Source: Lumbricus terrestris (Eukaryota; Annelida; Clitellata; Crassiclitellata; Lumbricidae). Taken from it: a DNA stretch of 64,000 nucleotides. The DNA is taken from positions 60,921,468 to 60,985,467 of the forward strand of contig OX457042.1 in assembly GCA_949752735.1 (NCBI GenBank), given 5' to 3'. The position numbers were made by a program, and so were the translations under genes. The notes beneath the pieces were generated by a model that was given only the letters and a program-made list of their open reading frames with translations, did no database searches and was not told the DNA's origin. This document shows, piece after piece, positions 33,905 to 42,595 of the stretch (position 1 is the stretch's first letter; every line of letters starts with the position of its first letter).

Positions 33905-34602
33905 ATGGAAGTCGTAAAAGTGTGTTCCAAATGTAAAGTGGAAAAAAGATTAAACGAATTTTACAAAGACAAATATGGCAAGTACGGGTATTCTACATGG
34001 TGTAGAACATGCATAAAAATCAAAGAGAAGGAACTTAGTCAAAAATACTCGGCCTTAGAGACCCGGGAAACGAAAGATAAAAAAGTTTGCAGTCGATGTA
34101 AGAATGAAAAGATCATCTCAGAGTTTGTAAAAAATAGATATTGTAAAGACGGCTTTGATCATGAATGCAAAGAATGTAAAAATAAATATCATCTAGCGTA
34201 TTTAAAAACTCGAAGCTTATATGATCCTGAGTTTAGACTACTCCAAAACATGAGGACCAGGTTTGGTATGGCATTAAAAGGCAAGTCGAAGTCACAAACG
34301 ACGCGACAACTTATCGGTATTGACTTTGAAATATTGATAAAATGGATTGAATTCCAGTTTGAAGAGGGAATGACTATGCAAATTACGGCCCGGTTTGGCA
34401 TATCGATCATGTTCTACCGTTTTCATCGTGCAACTGGCTAGACGAAGAAGAGCTTCATAAAGTTATGAATTGGAAGAATATGCGCCCGTTGCCTCCACTT
34501 AAAAATATACAAAAATCGAACAAAATAGATCCCTGGCTATATGTTATGCAGGAAGTAAAAGCGGATTATTTTATGAAACATTTAGATGAAATATTAAAAT
34601 GA
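33905..34602 (+). pseudogene. HNH endonuclease with duplicated zinc ribbon (frameshifted)
   Basis: The 178-aa open part has two CxxC...CxxC modules (CSKCKVEKRLNEFYKD ... CRTCIK and CSRCKNEKIISEFVKN ... CKECK). A helical block RFGMALKGKSKSQTTRQLIG, typical of phage and large-virus HNH proteins, follows. The HNH core (WHIDHVLPF then NWKNMRPL) lies in the next frame just after ~34376, so a frame change separates binding and catalytic halves. In the shifted frame the gene ends at TGA 34600-34602, overlapping the protease ATG. Likely a homing-type or repair nuclease; function inferred. Confidence 0.75.
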
Positions 34603-35033
34603 GTACTGCAACTGTGAAAAACATAAACGTCGAGGGCGTAGTTCTTCCTAATACTCCTCTGTCGAACATACAGTTGATTGACGCCGCAAAGAAGCTGAAT
34701 ATTTCGAACTTCAAAGGCGTATTTCTCAGAGACGAGTTACCTAAGAAACCTAGATGGAACGAGTGTGGGATATTGAACTTGGATGATTCTAACGGTAGAG
34801 GCTCCCACTGGTGCGCTTTTTTAAAGAACGGCAACCATAAAATATTTTTCGATAGTTACAGTCTCCAACCACCCGTAGAGCCCGTAAATTATTTACAGAG
34901 TCCCGTGTACTATAACAGCGAACGAATCCAACCCGATAGCGAAGTGTTTTGCGGTCATTTATGTTTATACGTGCTAAAGAAAACGATGAATGATGGAATG
35001 AATTTTCAAGAAGTTATAAACGGCCTGCATTAA
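34599..35033 (+). CDS. Adenain-like (C5/Ulp1-type) cysteine protease
   Basis: Capsid maturation protease of the Polinton-adenovirus lineage, 144 aa, intact. The catalytic order fits the family: His70 in GSHWCAF, Asp85 in FFDSY, Gln111 and Cys118 in VFCGHLCLYVL. The Gln-Cys spacing of seven equals that of adenain. The start ATG overlaps the preceding stop in ATGA. Presumably processes virion proteins encoded downstream. Confidence 0.9.
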   Translation: MSTATVKNINVEGVVLPNTPLSNIQLIDAAKKLNISNFKGVFLRDELPKKPRWNECGILNLDDSNGRGSHWCAFLKNGNHKIFFDSYSLQPPVEPVNYLQSPVYYNSERIQPDSEVFCGHLCLYVLKKTMNDGMNFQEVINGLH

Positions 35034-35049
35034 AAAATCATTATATAAA

Positions 35050-35772
35050 ATGCTAGTTGATAAATTTGGACACACTGTTGCCGGATCTACACAAAGAGTA
35101 ATTGCTGGAGGTGTTACTCTTAGTCAAGTAAATACCCGTTTCCTTCGATTGGATGGTTCAAACCCGGCGACAGGAAATTTAGATATGGACGGCCATGCTA
35201 TTAAAGGTCTCCCAACAACGAATACTGCGACTGCGGGGATAGATGAGGTGCTAAGTAGGGGACAAGTCATAGATTTGATAACTAATCACAACGATTCACC
35301 AACTAGCGATAATCATTTGACGAATAAGAAATACGTCGATGCAGCGATTAAAAAATATGTTGATATGACTGCAGTTGGACCGGTGTTTAGCGTTTTCACT
35401 TTTAAGCGACAAGCCATAAGTGATAGAACTCACGCAAGAGTTTCTTTCGATCAAGTAAGATTCAAAACCGGTAGCGATAGTTCGAACCTGTCCTGTTACA
35501 CCCCCAGTAAAGCCGGTTACTATATCGTTACGACGAACATAGAATTTTATAACAATAGTGATACCGCTTTTGGTACCGTCTACCTATACAAAAATGGAAC
35601 GCCGAACATACAAATTGCAAGCGGAGGGAGTACGGCGGGTTCGTATTACAATTCAACCTGTAGTAACATAGTTTTTCTAACCGATACCGATTACATCGAG
35701 ATATTCGTTTTGTCGTCCATCGCAACAGACATATTAGGTAGAGACTTTTCGGTGACATTCTTACGACCTTAA
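35050..35772 (+). CDS. Fibre-like protein with C1q-like head, copy 1
   Basis: 240 aa. The first ~24 residues (MLVDKFGHTVAGSTQRVIAG...) are almost identical to the next gene. The middle contains phage-tail-fibre-like repeats (LDMDGHAIKGLP; LTNKKYVDAAIKKYVD). The C-terminal ~120 residues look like a C1q/TNF jelly-roll: KAGYYIVTTNIEF, GTVYLYKNGTPNIQI, DTDYIEIFVLSS, ending FSVTFLRP. Such trimeric heads bind ligands. The conserved N-terminus could be a capsid-binding tail, as in adenovirus fibre, which is inference. A TATAAAATG precedes the start. Confidence 0.7.
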   Translation: MLVDKFGHTVAGSTQRVIAGGVTLSQVNTRFLRLDGSNPATGNLDMDGHAIKGLPTTNTATAGIDEVLSRGQVIDLITNHNDSPTSDNHLTNKKYVDAAIKKYVDMTAVGPVFSVFTFKRQAISDRTHARVSFDQVRFKTGSDSSNLSCYTPSKAGYYIVTTNIEFYNNSDTAFGTVYLYKNGTPNIQIASGGSTAGSYYNSTCSNIVFLTDTDYIEIFVLSSIATDILGRDFSVTFLRP

Positions 35773-35797
35773 CTAATAAATAATCTTATTAAAAACA

Positions 35798-36757
35798 ATG
35801 TTAGTTGATAAATTTGGACACACTGTTGCAGGATCTACGCAAAGAGTAATTGCTGGAGGCGTTACATTAACTCAAATGAATAATACTTTTCTTAGACGAG
35901 ATGGAGCTAACACAGCGACTGAAGATATCAATTTGGGTTCTAAAAAGCTGATTAATGTAGCGGATCCCGACGATCTTCAAGATGTTGCTACTAAGAATTA
36001 CGTCGATGCTAATACACTTTCAAAGAGTGGCGATCTTCTTCTTTCATCTTCTTCCGATCCGAATGTGAATAGGAACCTTGGTTGTGCCGATATTCAAGAA
36101 GGACAACGTTTTCATGTACTTCTCGGCACTACCGGAGATAGGATTACTTTACAAAATTTCAACAATAATACTGTATCGTTCCACACGAAGTATGGATTGC
36201 AAATATACGCGGATGATCAACTAGTTATCCATATCCTTAAAACGAAAATAGATGTGTTCAAAAACATCGATATGAAAGGGGGTCAAATCACAGGTCTTGC
36301 CGAACCCACCGACAATAGTAGCGCTGTTACGAAAAAATACATACACGCGACTGCATTTGGTTCAGCGTTTAGTGCTCACGCCACCCGTCTTCAGATTTTA
36401 TTTGGTCTAGTTTACGCAATGGTGGAATTTGGCGCAACAAGGTTCGATACTGATTGTTGCTTCGTCGATTCGAGCCGTTTCTTTCCCCAGAAAGCTGGAT
36501 ATTACACCGTTTCGACGTATGTGGAATTTCAGGACGTTGGTTATAAAAGAAAAATAGGTACCGTCTTCCTATACAAAAATGGAACATCATACATGCAAAT
36601 TGCCGGCGGCGAAGGTGCGTCTGGAGAGAATGTTAATGCAATGGGCAATACCATCGTGTACTTGACTAATACCGATTACCTTGAGATATATGCTCTTTCG
36701 TCCGTAAACACACAGATGCAAGGTAAGGACTTTTCAGCTGCGTACTTACGACCTTGA
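35798..36757 (+). CDS. Fibre-like protein with C1q-like head, copy 2
   Basis: 319 aa, a tandem paralogue 25 bases after copy 1. The N-terminal tail is nearly identical. A longer shaft has NLGSKKLINVADP, DVATKNYVDANTL and MKGGQITGLAEP ... AVTKKYIHA, the repeat style of phage tail fibres. The C-terminal head again has KAGYYTVSTYVEF, GTVFLYKNGTSYMQI, NTDYLEIYALSS and an AAYLRP ending. Conserved tail with diverged head and shaft suggests receptor-binding diversification. Host C1q capture or shared fold cannot be told apart from sequence alone. Confidence 0.7.
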   Translation: MLVDKFGHTVAGSTQRVIAGGVTLTQMNNTFLRRDGANTATEDINLGSKKLINVADPDDLQDVATKNYVDANTLSKSGDLLLSSSSDPNVNRNLGCADIQEGQRFHVLLGTTGDRITLQNFNNNTVSFHTKYGLQIYADDQLVIHILKTKIDVFKNIDMKGGQITGLAEPTDNSSAVTKKYIHATAFGSAFSAHATRLQILFGLVYAMVEFGATRFDTDCCFVDSSRFFPQKAGYYTVSTYVEFQDVGYKRKIGTVFLYKNGTSYMQIAGGEGASGENVNAMGNTIVYLTNTDYLEIYALSSVNTQMQGKDFSAAYLRP

Positions 36758-36798
36758 TTTTTCTTCAATTCAAAACCGAGTTAAGTTTCGAATTGATA

Positions 36799-37218
36799 CT
36801 ACGCGTTCTTTTTCTCATGAACTTTAATTTCGTATCTGTTTCTCCATACTTTTCCGTTATAATATAATATTTGTCGAGAGCCTTGTCCGTGAGCTTTGGC
36901 TGCTTTGTATATCGATGAATACTCGATGGTCTTACCCGTTTCCCGGTCTAAAATATCGACTCGTCTCGGATTGTTTCTGATAGTTTTCAATCCATCGTAT
37001 CTACCATCGTCGGCTACTTCACCTTCTTTTCGTCGATCTTTCCAATATTCTTTTTGGTATTCTTTTTGCGTTAATAATTTCGGTTTACCTACTAATGAGG
37101 CGTCGGCTGGAAGCAACCCTTTCTCGATCAGCAGCTCTATCAGTTCTGGTTTGTTGAGGTGAGCGACTCCTCTAATCTTATTCTCTTTCGCCAACTTTTG
37201 CAACTCTGGCAGCTTCAT
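36799..37218 (-). CDS. SAP-like / NUMOD1-like DNA-binding protein
   Basis: 139 aa. The N-terminus (MKLPELQKLAKENKIRGVAH then LNKPELIELLIEKG) is a SAP/Rho-N-like two-helix module. The C-terminal part (KTIEYSSIYKAAKAHGQGSR ... YYNGKVWRNRYEI) resembles the NUMOD1 helix-turn-helix of homing-nuclease-associated proteins. No catalytic domain is attached. It is the last gene of the leftward block, convergent with fibre 2. Likely binds element DNA; role unknown. Confidence 0.6.
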   Translation of the reverse strand: MKLPELQKLAKENKIRGVAHLNKPELIELLIEKGLLPADASLVGKPKLLTQKEYQKEYWKDRRKEGEVADDGRYDGLKTIRNNPRRVDILDRETGKTIEYSSIYKAAKAHGQGSRQILYYNGKVWRNRYEIKVHEKKNA

Positions 37219-37265
37219 TTTTATAGTACATTATTTCTTTAAACAAGAAAGTAGTTTTCATTCGT

Positions 37266-38564
37266 TTAATTGTTGCTCCCATAAACGACGTTCATTTTCC
37301 CGCCATCCGATTGAAATTCGAGTAACTTGTCAGAAATCACCATTGCGTACGCTTCCGTTCGAGCCGGCACCACCGCATTAAAAGTAGCTTTGATCTGGAT
37401 ATCGACTACTGATGACTTCAGACGCTCTGATTGCTTGCTCACATCAAACACCATAATCGGGAACAGATCTTTGAAATCTGCTGGTGTGATATTGCTTTGC
37501 GTTATCAGTTCGTTCATTCCATAGAATTTTTCACTAAACGTGGACGCTTCTCTGTAAGCTCGCGAGAACTGTTGGTTTGGGAATGATAGGTTATAATCAA
37601 CGGCTGGGTATCGGTCCTGGTTCATCATCACGTACATGTTCTTCAGATCACAATGATCGAAAACGGAAGGATTCATAGTTTGATTGCCGTCACGATCCGT
37701 TTGAAAACCTATAATTATGTACCTAGGTTTCTCAGGTGATGTCTTGACGCTAAGTCTCCAGCTAAAAGTAGACGAGCGTGGGACGGTAATAGTATCGCAT
37801 TGGCGTGCTCTGTACGCAACTGTCAACGATGCTTTCGATTCGATCGTTTTGTGCAGTTGCGCCCTCTCCATATCAGATGGCTTAACGTGCGGCATAAACC
37901 ACGAGATTTTGTCTACCCTAACTTTCCCGGCAGCTGCAGCAGCGAGTCGAAAAATTGCGTCGTCTTCAGCTTTACGAACAAGAGTTAGCGTTTGTTTCAT
38001 ACCATAAATAACCTTGTCGTAATCGTCACAAAATCCAAAAATATGCCTCAATGGAACGATAAAACTAAACGTGCCTTTGTCACCCGGTTTTTGAATTAGA
38101 TACGACTGTCGAACGCCGAAACCTATATTATCAGCGATAACAGCTGTCGCGCCACTGTCCTTGTACCACAGCTGATTTAACTTTTGAGCCAGTTGAAAAT
38201 CATTTGGGTATTTGAGCAATCCGAGCATCGTCGTTGCATGACCTGGGTGAAATAATGATTCAATTTCTTGGTTTGATAAGGAATACGATATTTGGCTGAA
38301 CAGATGCATGAGTCCATTGTTTGTAAGGGCTGCAGCATCGGCATTAGCGTACGCGGTGTTGTCTGCCTTCAACAATCTGCCCTCGAATAATAAATAAGAT
38401 TGCGCTGGATGGTTGAAATGATCTTGAAGTTCGATGTTTATTCTAATCTCCCCGGCGGTGTTTAGATTCGCTCCCGATATCGGCTCATACTCATGCCATT
38501 CATAGCGTTCAATACCGTCATCGATCAATGGTTGTTCGGTAAATCTTAGAATATCAGACTGCAT
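37266..38564 (-). CDS. Major capsid protein, double jelly-roll (Polinton MCP)
   Basis: 432 aa, intact. Features shared with the F54H12.2-like / Polinton capsid family include an N-terminal WHEYEPISGANLNTAGEIRI strand block, LFSQISYSLSNQEIE, and GTFSFIVPLRHIFGF after the first jelly-roll. A PRYIIIGFQTDRDGNQTMNP stretch lies in the second, and the C-terminal IKATFNAVVPARTEAYAM block is typical. It would form hexameric capsomers. Shorter than many Polinton MCPs but with no visible truncation. An ATAAAATG lies at the start. Confidence 0.82.
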   Translation of the reverse strand: MQSDILRFTEQPLIDDGIERYEWHEYEPISGANLNTAGEIRINIELQDHFNHPAQSYLLFEGRLLKADNTAYANADAAALTNNGLMHLFSQISYSLSNQEIESLFHPGHATTMLGLLKYPNDFQLAQKLNQLWYKDSGATAVIADNIGFGVRQSYLIQKPGDKGTFSFIVPLRHIFGFCDDYDKVIYGMKQTLTLVRKAEDDAIFRLAAAAAGKVRVDKISWFMPHVKPSDMERAQLHKTIESKASLTVAYRARQCDTITVPRSSTFSWRLSVKTSPEKPRYIIIGFQTDRDGNQTMNPSVFDHCDLKNMYVMMNQDRYPAVDYNLSFPNQQFSRAYREASTFSEKFYGMNELITQSNITPADFKDLFPIMVFDVSKQSERLKSSVVDIQIKATFNAVVPARTEAYAMVISDKLLEFQSDGGKMNVVYGSNN

Positions 38565-38587
38565 TTTATTCTATGATAATATTATTT

Positions 38588-39019
38588 TTACGCGACCTTC
38601 ATTCCTGCGCCGTTTAGCGTGTGCACTAAATCTCGGATCGATATGGCATTCTTCAGGCCATTCCCCATCATCAGATTATTGATATTCGCGCTCTCCGGAT
38701 TCGTCCCGACGCTACTTAGTCGTGCTAAAATATCTCTAGTTTCTTGCGTAACCGGATTCTTTGGAGCAGTAAACAGTTTAGCTGCCGCTTTTTCCACTAA
38801 TCGTTTACCAGCGTCAGTCGCGGCTGATTTCCCAACATCGATAGCCTTTTTCCCAATTTCTTTCACCACGTCTTTACTAGCACTAAGAGCGGTTGATGCT
38901 AACTGTTTGGCAGCGTTCGATGTAACTAGTCTTTTGAAAAATCCTGAAATAGTATCGAATATTCCAGATCCGCCGATAACGTATTGCTTCCTGTAACTCC
39001 TTCTATTAACGATCTGCAT
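38588..39019 (-). CDS. Small basic virion-type protein with amphipathic helix
   Basis: 143 aa, not matched to a named family. The N-terminus is basic (MQIVNRRSYRKQYVIGGSG) and followed by GIFDTISGFFKRLV, an amphipathic segment like those of membrane-lytic capsid peptides. The middle is Ala/Lys-rich helix. It ends 23 bases before the MCP start, inside the morphogenesis block. An adenovirus pVI-like entry role is only a guess. TATAAAATG at the start. Confidence 0.55.
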   Translation of the reverse strand: MQIVNRRSYRKQYVIGGSGIFDTISGFFKRLVTSNAAKQLASTALSASKDVVKEIGKKAIDVGKSAATDAGKRLVEKAAAKLFTAPKNPVTQETRDILARLSSVGTNPESANINNLMMGNGLKNAISIRDLVHTLNGAGMKVA

Positions 39020-39020
39020 T

Positions 39021-39923
39021 TTATAATACCGACATTATATTTTTATAATCATCCTTACTCAACACTCCCTGTCTCAGTAACGCGTCGCACATCGCTACGA
39101 GCTCATTTCTTACCCCGGTATTGCCTGCCTTGAAGCTATCAACTAATAACTCCAGCCGTTTCGCTAATACATTCGGGTCTTCGGATATGACTATTACACC
39201 AACGCCTTTACCCACTGTACCTGGGCCCTGAGTTGCCCACACCGATTTGATAATTTCTTTATATTTGACGCTTGAAGATGATTTCGGTTTGTTCGGATTA
39301 TTTTTCTGTCTTATAGCATTCGTCGTGATTAGAATCTCGGCGTAATCGGCTTTATCATTGTCATCATATATCGTTTTGTTAGGCTGTTTCATCGTCAACA
39401 ACTCCCAAAGCCCGGGTGTTCCTCTATAAGTCTTATTTTCAACCGTCACATCGTCTCCTTGAATCGAAATCGGAGTGTCGGCGATGCAGAATTGCCCATT
39501 TTTGGATTTTATTCCGAACGTCGTGTCTATGGTTCTTTTATCGGAGGCGTATTGATGAAGGTACTTGGCGGCTACTTCTCCTAATTCTAAAGTTCTGATG
39601 TCCTCGGTTGGATCGGCGCTATAAGCTTCTATCGAAGGATACTGTGGAAATTTAACTCCGTGTAATGAAGTGGGAAGTGCTTGTAACGCGTTTGAAGTAG
39701 CTACCGAGTTTTCTTTGATAGCGGATAGTAAGACATTTTGCTCTTTAGAAATTGCGGATTGGGAATCAACGATAGGCTTGTACAACTTGGTTAATTCTTG
39801 CTGCAGCCCCGAATCTCCCAATCTCTCCGATAAAAAGTTTTGTTGGATATTCTTCTTTGTTTTCAGAAAATCCGCAACGATAAAATCTCTTTTCGCGGGG
39901 TCGGTAATCTTTAGAAACGACAT
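39021..39923 (-). CDS. Conserved Polinton protein, unknown function
   Basis: 300 aa. The opening MSFLKITDPAKRDFIVADFL, a predicted helical/coiled N-terminal third, and a middle TPGLWELLTMKQPNKTIYDD block followed by TNAIRQKNNPNKPKSSSS recur in invertebrate Polintons as I know them. No enzymatic motif is seen. Its place between MCP-side genes and the membrane protein suggests a virion or assembly role. Intact; the stop abuts the next gene by one base. Confidence 0.65.
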   Translation of the reverse strand: MSFLKITDPAKRDFIVADFLKTKKNIQQNFLSERLGDSGLQQELTKLYKPIVDSQSAISKEQNVLLSAIKENSVATSNALQALPTSLHGVKFPQYPSIEAYSADPTEDIRTLELGEVAAKYLHQYASDKRTIDTTFGIKSKNGQFCIADTPISIQGDDVTVENKTYRGTPGLWELLTMKQPNKTIYDDNDKADYAEILITTNAIRQKNNPNKPKSSSSVKYKEIIKSVWATQGPGTVGKGVGVIVISEDPNVLAKRLELLVDSFKAGNTGVRNELVAMCDALLRQGVLSKDDYKNIMSVL

Positions 39924-40014
39924 TTTAAATTAAAAAATATAATGTTTTTAGACGTGTTTTCAGACGTGTTTAAAAACATAAGTTAGACGTATTTTCAGAC
40001 ATAACGACATAGGT

Positions 40015-40704
40015 CTACATGATTTCACGTATGTTCGCGTTAGTCGTCTTTTTAATAGATTCGTTATTTTTCTCAAACATAGATTGAAGGTACTGCCTGA
40101 CTTCTTCTCTTCCTCGATCGATGAGTGATTGTTTCGTCACCTCGTCCATCTCATCTATCGCAACTTTAATCTTACTCCTAATTTCTTCTTTCATGCTATT
40201 GAATTTTTCAATCTCGCTTAGAATCAGGGAATATTCCTCATCTGAAATGTTATCATCCATGAGAGCTTTTGAAATATGATCGCTGATCGTGTTGAGCTTT
40301 GCACTAGCTAGCGTTTTGATCTTTTCATGCTTCTCCGCCTTCAACGCGAGCTTTTTACTGATATAGCCGCTGATTATACTCAGTAACCCCACACCTAATG
40401 CCGCTCCTTCCATAGCAATAGCAATAGGTGTTGCAATTATAGTGGATAAAATTCCGATTCCTGAGATTCCGAGTCCCATCGTGACCGCCATGAGGGTGCC
40501 ACCTACTGCGCCGAGCACGCTTACACTTCTGTGATACTTTTTACTCAACGCGGATCTTTTATCACGTTCTTGCTCGATTTCCTTTTTAATTTCGCCAATC
40601 TTTTGGAGACGATACGTTTGCGCGGACCCTGTGACGATATGTATTTCACCTTCTGGTGCTGACGGTGTTAGCTTTGGGTAGAGTTTGATGCCTTCGTATT
40701 CCAT
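40015..40704 (-). CDS. Polinton membrane protein
   Basis: About 229 aa if started at the ATG giving MEYEGIKLYPKL. The longer frame to 40758 would overlap the preceding gene's end, so the inner start is chosen. A charged helix (GEIKKEIEQERDKRSALSKK) precedes a Gly-rich hydrophobic region of two or three spans (VLGAVGGTLMAVTMGLGISG through ALGVGLLSIISGYI). A long charged, probably coiled C-terminus follows. Likely embedded in membrane, perhaps for virion assembly or entry. Function unknown. Confidence 0.6.
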   Translation of the reverse strand: MEYEGIKLYPKLTPSAPEGEIHIVTGSAQTYRLQKIGEIKKEIEQERDKRSALSKKYHRSVSVLGAVGGTLMAVTMGLGISGIGILSTIIATPIAIAMEGAALGVGLLSIISGYISKKLALKAEKHEKIKTLASAKLNTISDHISKALMDDNISDEEYSLILSEIEKFNSMKEEIRSKIKVAIDEMDEVTKQSLIDRGREEVRQYLQSMFEKNNESIKKTTNANIREIM

Positions 40705-40733
40705 TCGCTTTTTTATTATGCGATATATTTTTT

Positions 40734-41141
40734 TTAATGCAGATAATTTACATAACATAACGAATCTCCTCCGTTTATAGTTACTACTGAATCGGAGTTG
40801 TTTTGAATAGAGACATAGATATCATCAACCACATCTTCTGAAACCACTCCGTTTTGTAGACTACATCTTTGTTCCTTAATAGCCTGTCTGAGGGAAACGA
40901 AGCAAACTCCTAAAGTCTTTTCTAGGCCGAGTCCGAGCGCTAGTGTAGTTGTTGCTTTTGGTTGAATCGTTATAACATTTTGCGCGAAAATCTCCCATCT
41001 TAGACCCCCTTGCTGTCTTATTGGGACATGGGTGGCGCCGCTCTCCAGCTTCCAACTGACTGAAATGGGTTGGGTTCTATCCTCTTCACGTCTAGTTGGT
41101 TTAGTTCCAAATTTGTGTAATGGCATTCCGTATCTCGACAT
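40734..41141 (-). CDS. dUTPase-fold protein lacking catalytic motifs
   Basis: 135 aa. The body follows the dUTPase strand pattern: FAQNVITIQPKATTTLALGL (motif 1-2 region), LQNGVVSEDVVDDIYVSIQN at the GVID-type motif 3 position, and NSDSVVTINGGDSLCYV at the motif 4 GD position. The catalytic Asp of motif 3 reads Ser, and no RSSG-like motif 2 or C-terminal P-loop-like motif 5 is present. A non-enzymatic structural or regulatory role is likely. It lies inside the capsid gene block. Assignment is by pattern only. Confidence 0.5.
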   Translation of the reverse strand: MSRYGMPLHKFGTKPTRREEDRTQPISVSWKLESGATHVPIRQQGGLRWEIFAQNVITIQPKATTTLALGLGLEKTLGVCFVSLRQAIKEQRCSLQNGVVSEDVVDDIYVSIQNNSDSVVTINGGDSLCYVNYLH

Positions 41142-41156
41142 TTTATAAAGACTAAA

Positions 41157-41756
41157 TTATAATATCATACCGAGTATCGGAATATTTTGAAACGGGGAAT
41201 TAGGACCCAGCAAAAGTCCTTTACCCATAGGCGCATACCCCGACCCTGTTTTCAAATACAGCCCGGATGCCGTAATCGAGGCGCCTTTTTGCCACGGAGA
41301 CATGTACAAACCAGACCCGGCTGATCTTATCTTACACGCCATATCACCCTTCTTAACGTACATTACGCCCGATCCGCTGAATTTATCAACCATCTTCGTT
41401 GTGGCCGCAGAACCTAAGCCGCTCAAAGCTCCCATCGCTAAACTAGGTAGCGCATTAGACAGAAGGAATTTACCCGCTGTTGCAAGAAACGGAAGTATGG
41501 CGCCTATGAATCCCCCTTCGACTTTTCTATTGTGCTCCAATTGCGTTTTACGCATTTTAATAGTCACACCAGTTCCGTTTTGATACGCCTTCATCATTTT
41601 ATTGATTTGCGGTTGTGTGAGAGCCAAAACATGTTCCCCAGTTAAATCATCGCGTGATAGCTTGATACTCACACCGGTCCCCGCTTGAAAAGATCTTTGA
41701 ATTTTGTCTTTTTGCGCTTCCGAAATATTAACTTTTACGCCTGTGTACCGACTCAT
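41157..41756 (-). CDS. Conserved hydrophobic Polinton virion-type protein
   Basis: 199 aa. Two N-terminal repeats of a short module (GVKVNISEAQKDKIQRSFQA with GTGVSIKLSR, and LTQPQINKMMKAYQNGTGVT with IKMRKTQ) are followed by a hydrophobic Gly/Ala segment (GGFIGAILPFLATAGKFLLS). The tail ends LLLGPNSPFQNIPILGMIL. This architecture recurs in animal Polintons/adinto-like elements. A minor core protein akin to adenovirus pX has been proposed for similar proteins, which I cannot verify. TATAAAATG at the start. Confidence 0.62.
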   Translation of the reverse strand: MSRYTGVKVNISEAQKDKIQRSFQAGTGVSIKLSRDDLTGEHVLALTQPQINKMMKAYQNGTGVTIKMRKTQLEHNRKVEGGFIGAILPFLATAGKFLLSNALPSLAMGALSGLGSAATTKMVDKFSGSGVMYVKKGDMACKIRSAGSGLYMSPWQKGASITASGLYLKTGSGYAPMGKGLLLGPNSPFQNIPILGMIL

Positions 41757-41781
41757 TTTATATATAAATTACAAAAAACTT

Positions 41782-42576
41782 TCAAACTTCTCTGATGTGA
41801 AAACGAATCGTCAAGTCTTCGCCTCTAAGATTTACCTGTTTCCCATGTTGGTCAGTGAGTCTCGTTTCCATCGTTGAAATTGTAGATAGCGTAATGGGAA
41901 GATATATTAAATTATGTGGCACTTCGATAATCTTGTAACCCGGACCTACGTTTGGGAAAAAAGAATATATCACGTTTACCGATGTTCCGTTAGAGTATGA
42001 GGATGCTATGATGTCATTAGTCACTCTTAGATTGCTTATACTTATTATATTTACCAAGTGCTCCGATTCGTTATATCCACCCGAATAGAACCAGTTATTA
42101 AAACCTAGAACCGTTCTGATCGAATTCTTTGGCGTAAAGTCAACCATATAGTCCGCTTTTATATTTAACACAGTCCTCAACGTATTTGTGTTTGGTTCTA
42201 TTGTGATGCAGTATTCTCCATTTGCACTGTCATAATGTCCATTCTCCTTCATGGTTCTCTGTATGTGTTCGTTTATATCCGTTATTTCGTAGCACCCTTC
42301 TGGGACTTCTATGTTGACCCATGGTGTTTGACCATCCGGTGAATATCTAAAGTTGTTGTTTGTCGCGTCGATGTTGGGAAAAGAATAGTACGTTTCGAGA
42401 TTTACAAGAGCCATTTCATACTTTTTATTTTTGTCTAGTTCAAGTAGTGGATTAAACTTTGTTCTGATTCGTGTGCTCTTTTCGCTCAGCATAATGTAAG
42501 ATGACTTTTTTGGTTCCGTGTTACGAGCCGTCTTTTCCGTATTATCAGCTATCTGTTTGAGAAACGATAATTCCAT
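41782..42576 (-). CDS. Minor capsid (penton) protein
   Basis: 264 aa, intact. Contains the conserved KKYEMALVNLETYYSFPNI and NNNFRYSPDGQTPWVNIEVP blocks, GCYEITDINEHIQ, and IRTVLGFNNWFYSGGYNESE. The C-terminal HGKQVNLRGEDLTIRFHIRE matches the Polinton minor capsid protein, a single jelly-roll that forms the vertices. The short N-terminal helix before the jelly-roll is typical. It lies directly downstream of the packaging ATPase in the leftward operon-like block. Confidence 0.85.
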   Translation of the reverse strand: MELSFLKQIADNTEKTARNTEPKKSSYIMLSEKSTRIRTKFNPLLELDKNKKYEMALVNLETYYSFPNIDATNNNFRYSPDGQTPWVNIEVPEGCYEITDINEHIQRTMKENGHYDSANGEYCITIEPNTNTLRTVLNIKADYMVDFTPKNSIRTVLGFNNWFYSGGYNESEHLVNIISISNLRVTNDIIASSYSNGTSVNVIYSFFPNVGPGYKIIEVPHNLIYLPITLSTISTMETRLTDQHGKQVNLRGEDLTIRFHIREV

Positions 42577-42595
42577 TTTGATTATGCAATAATTT

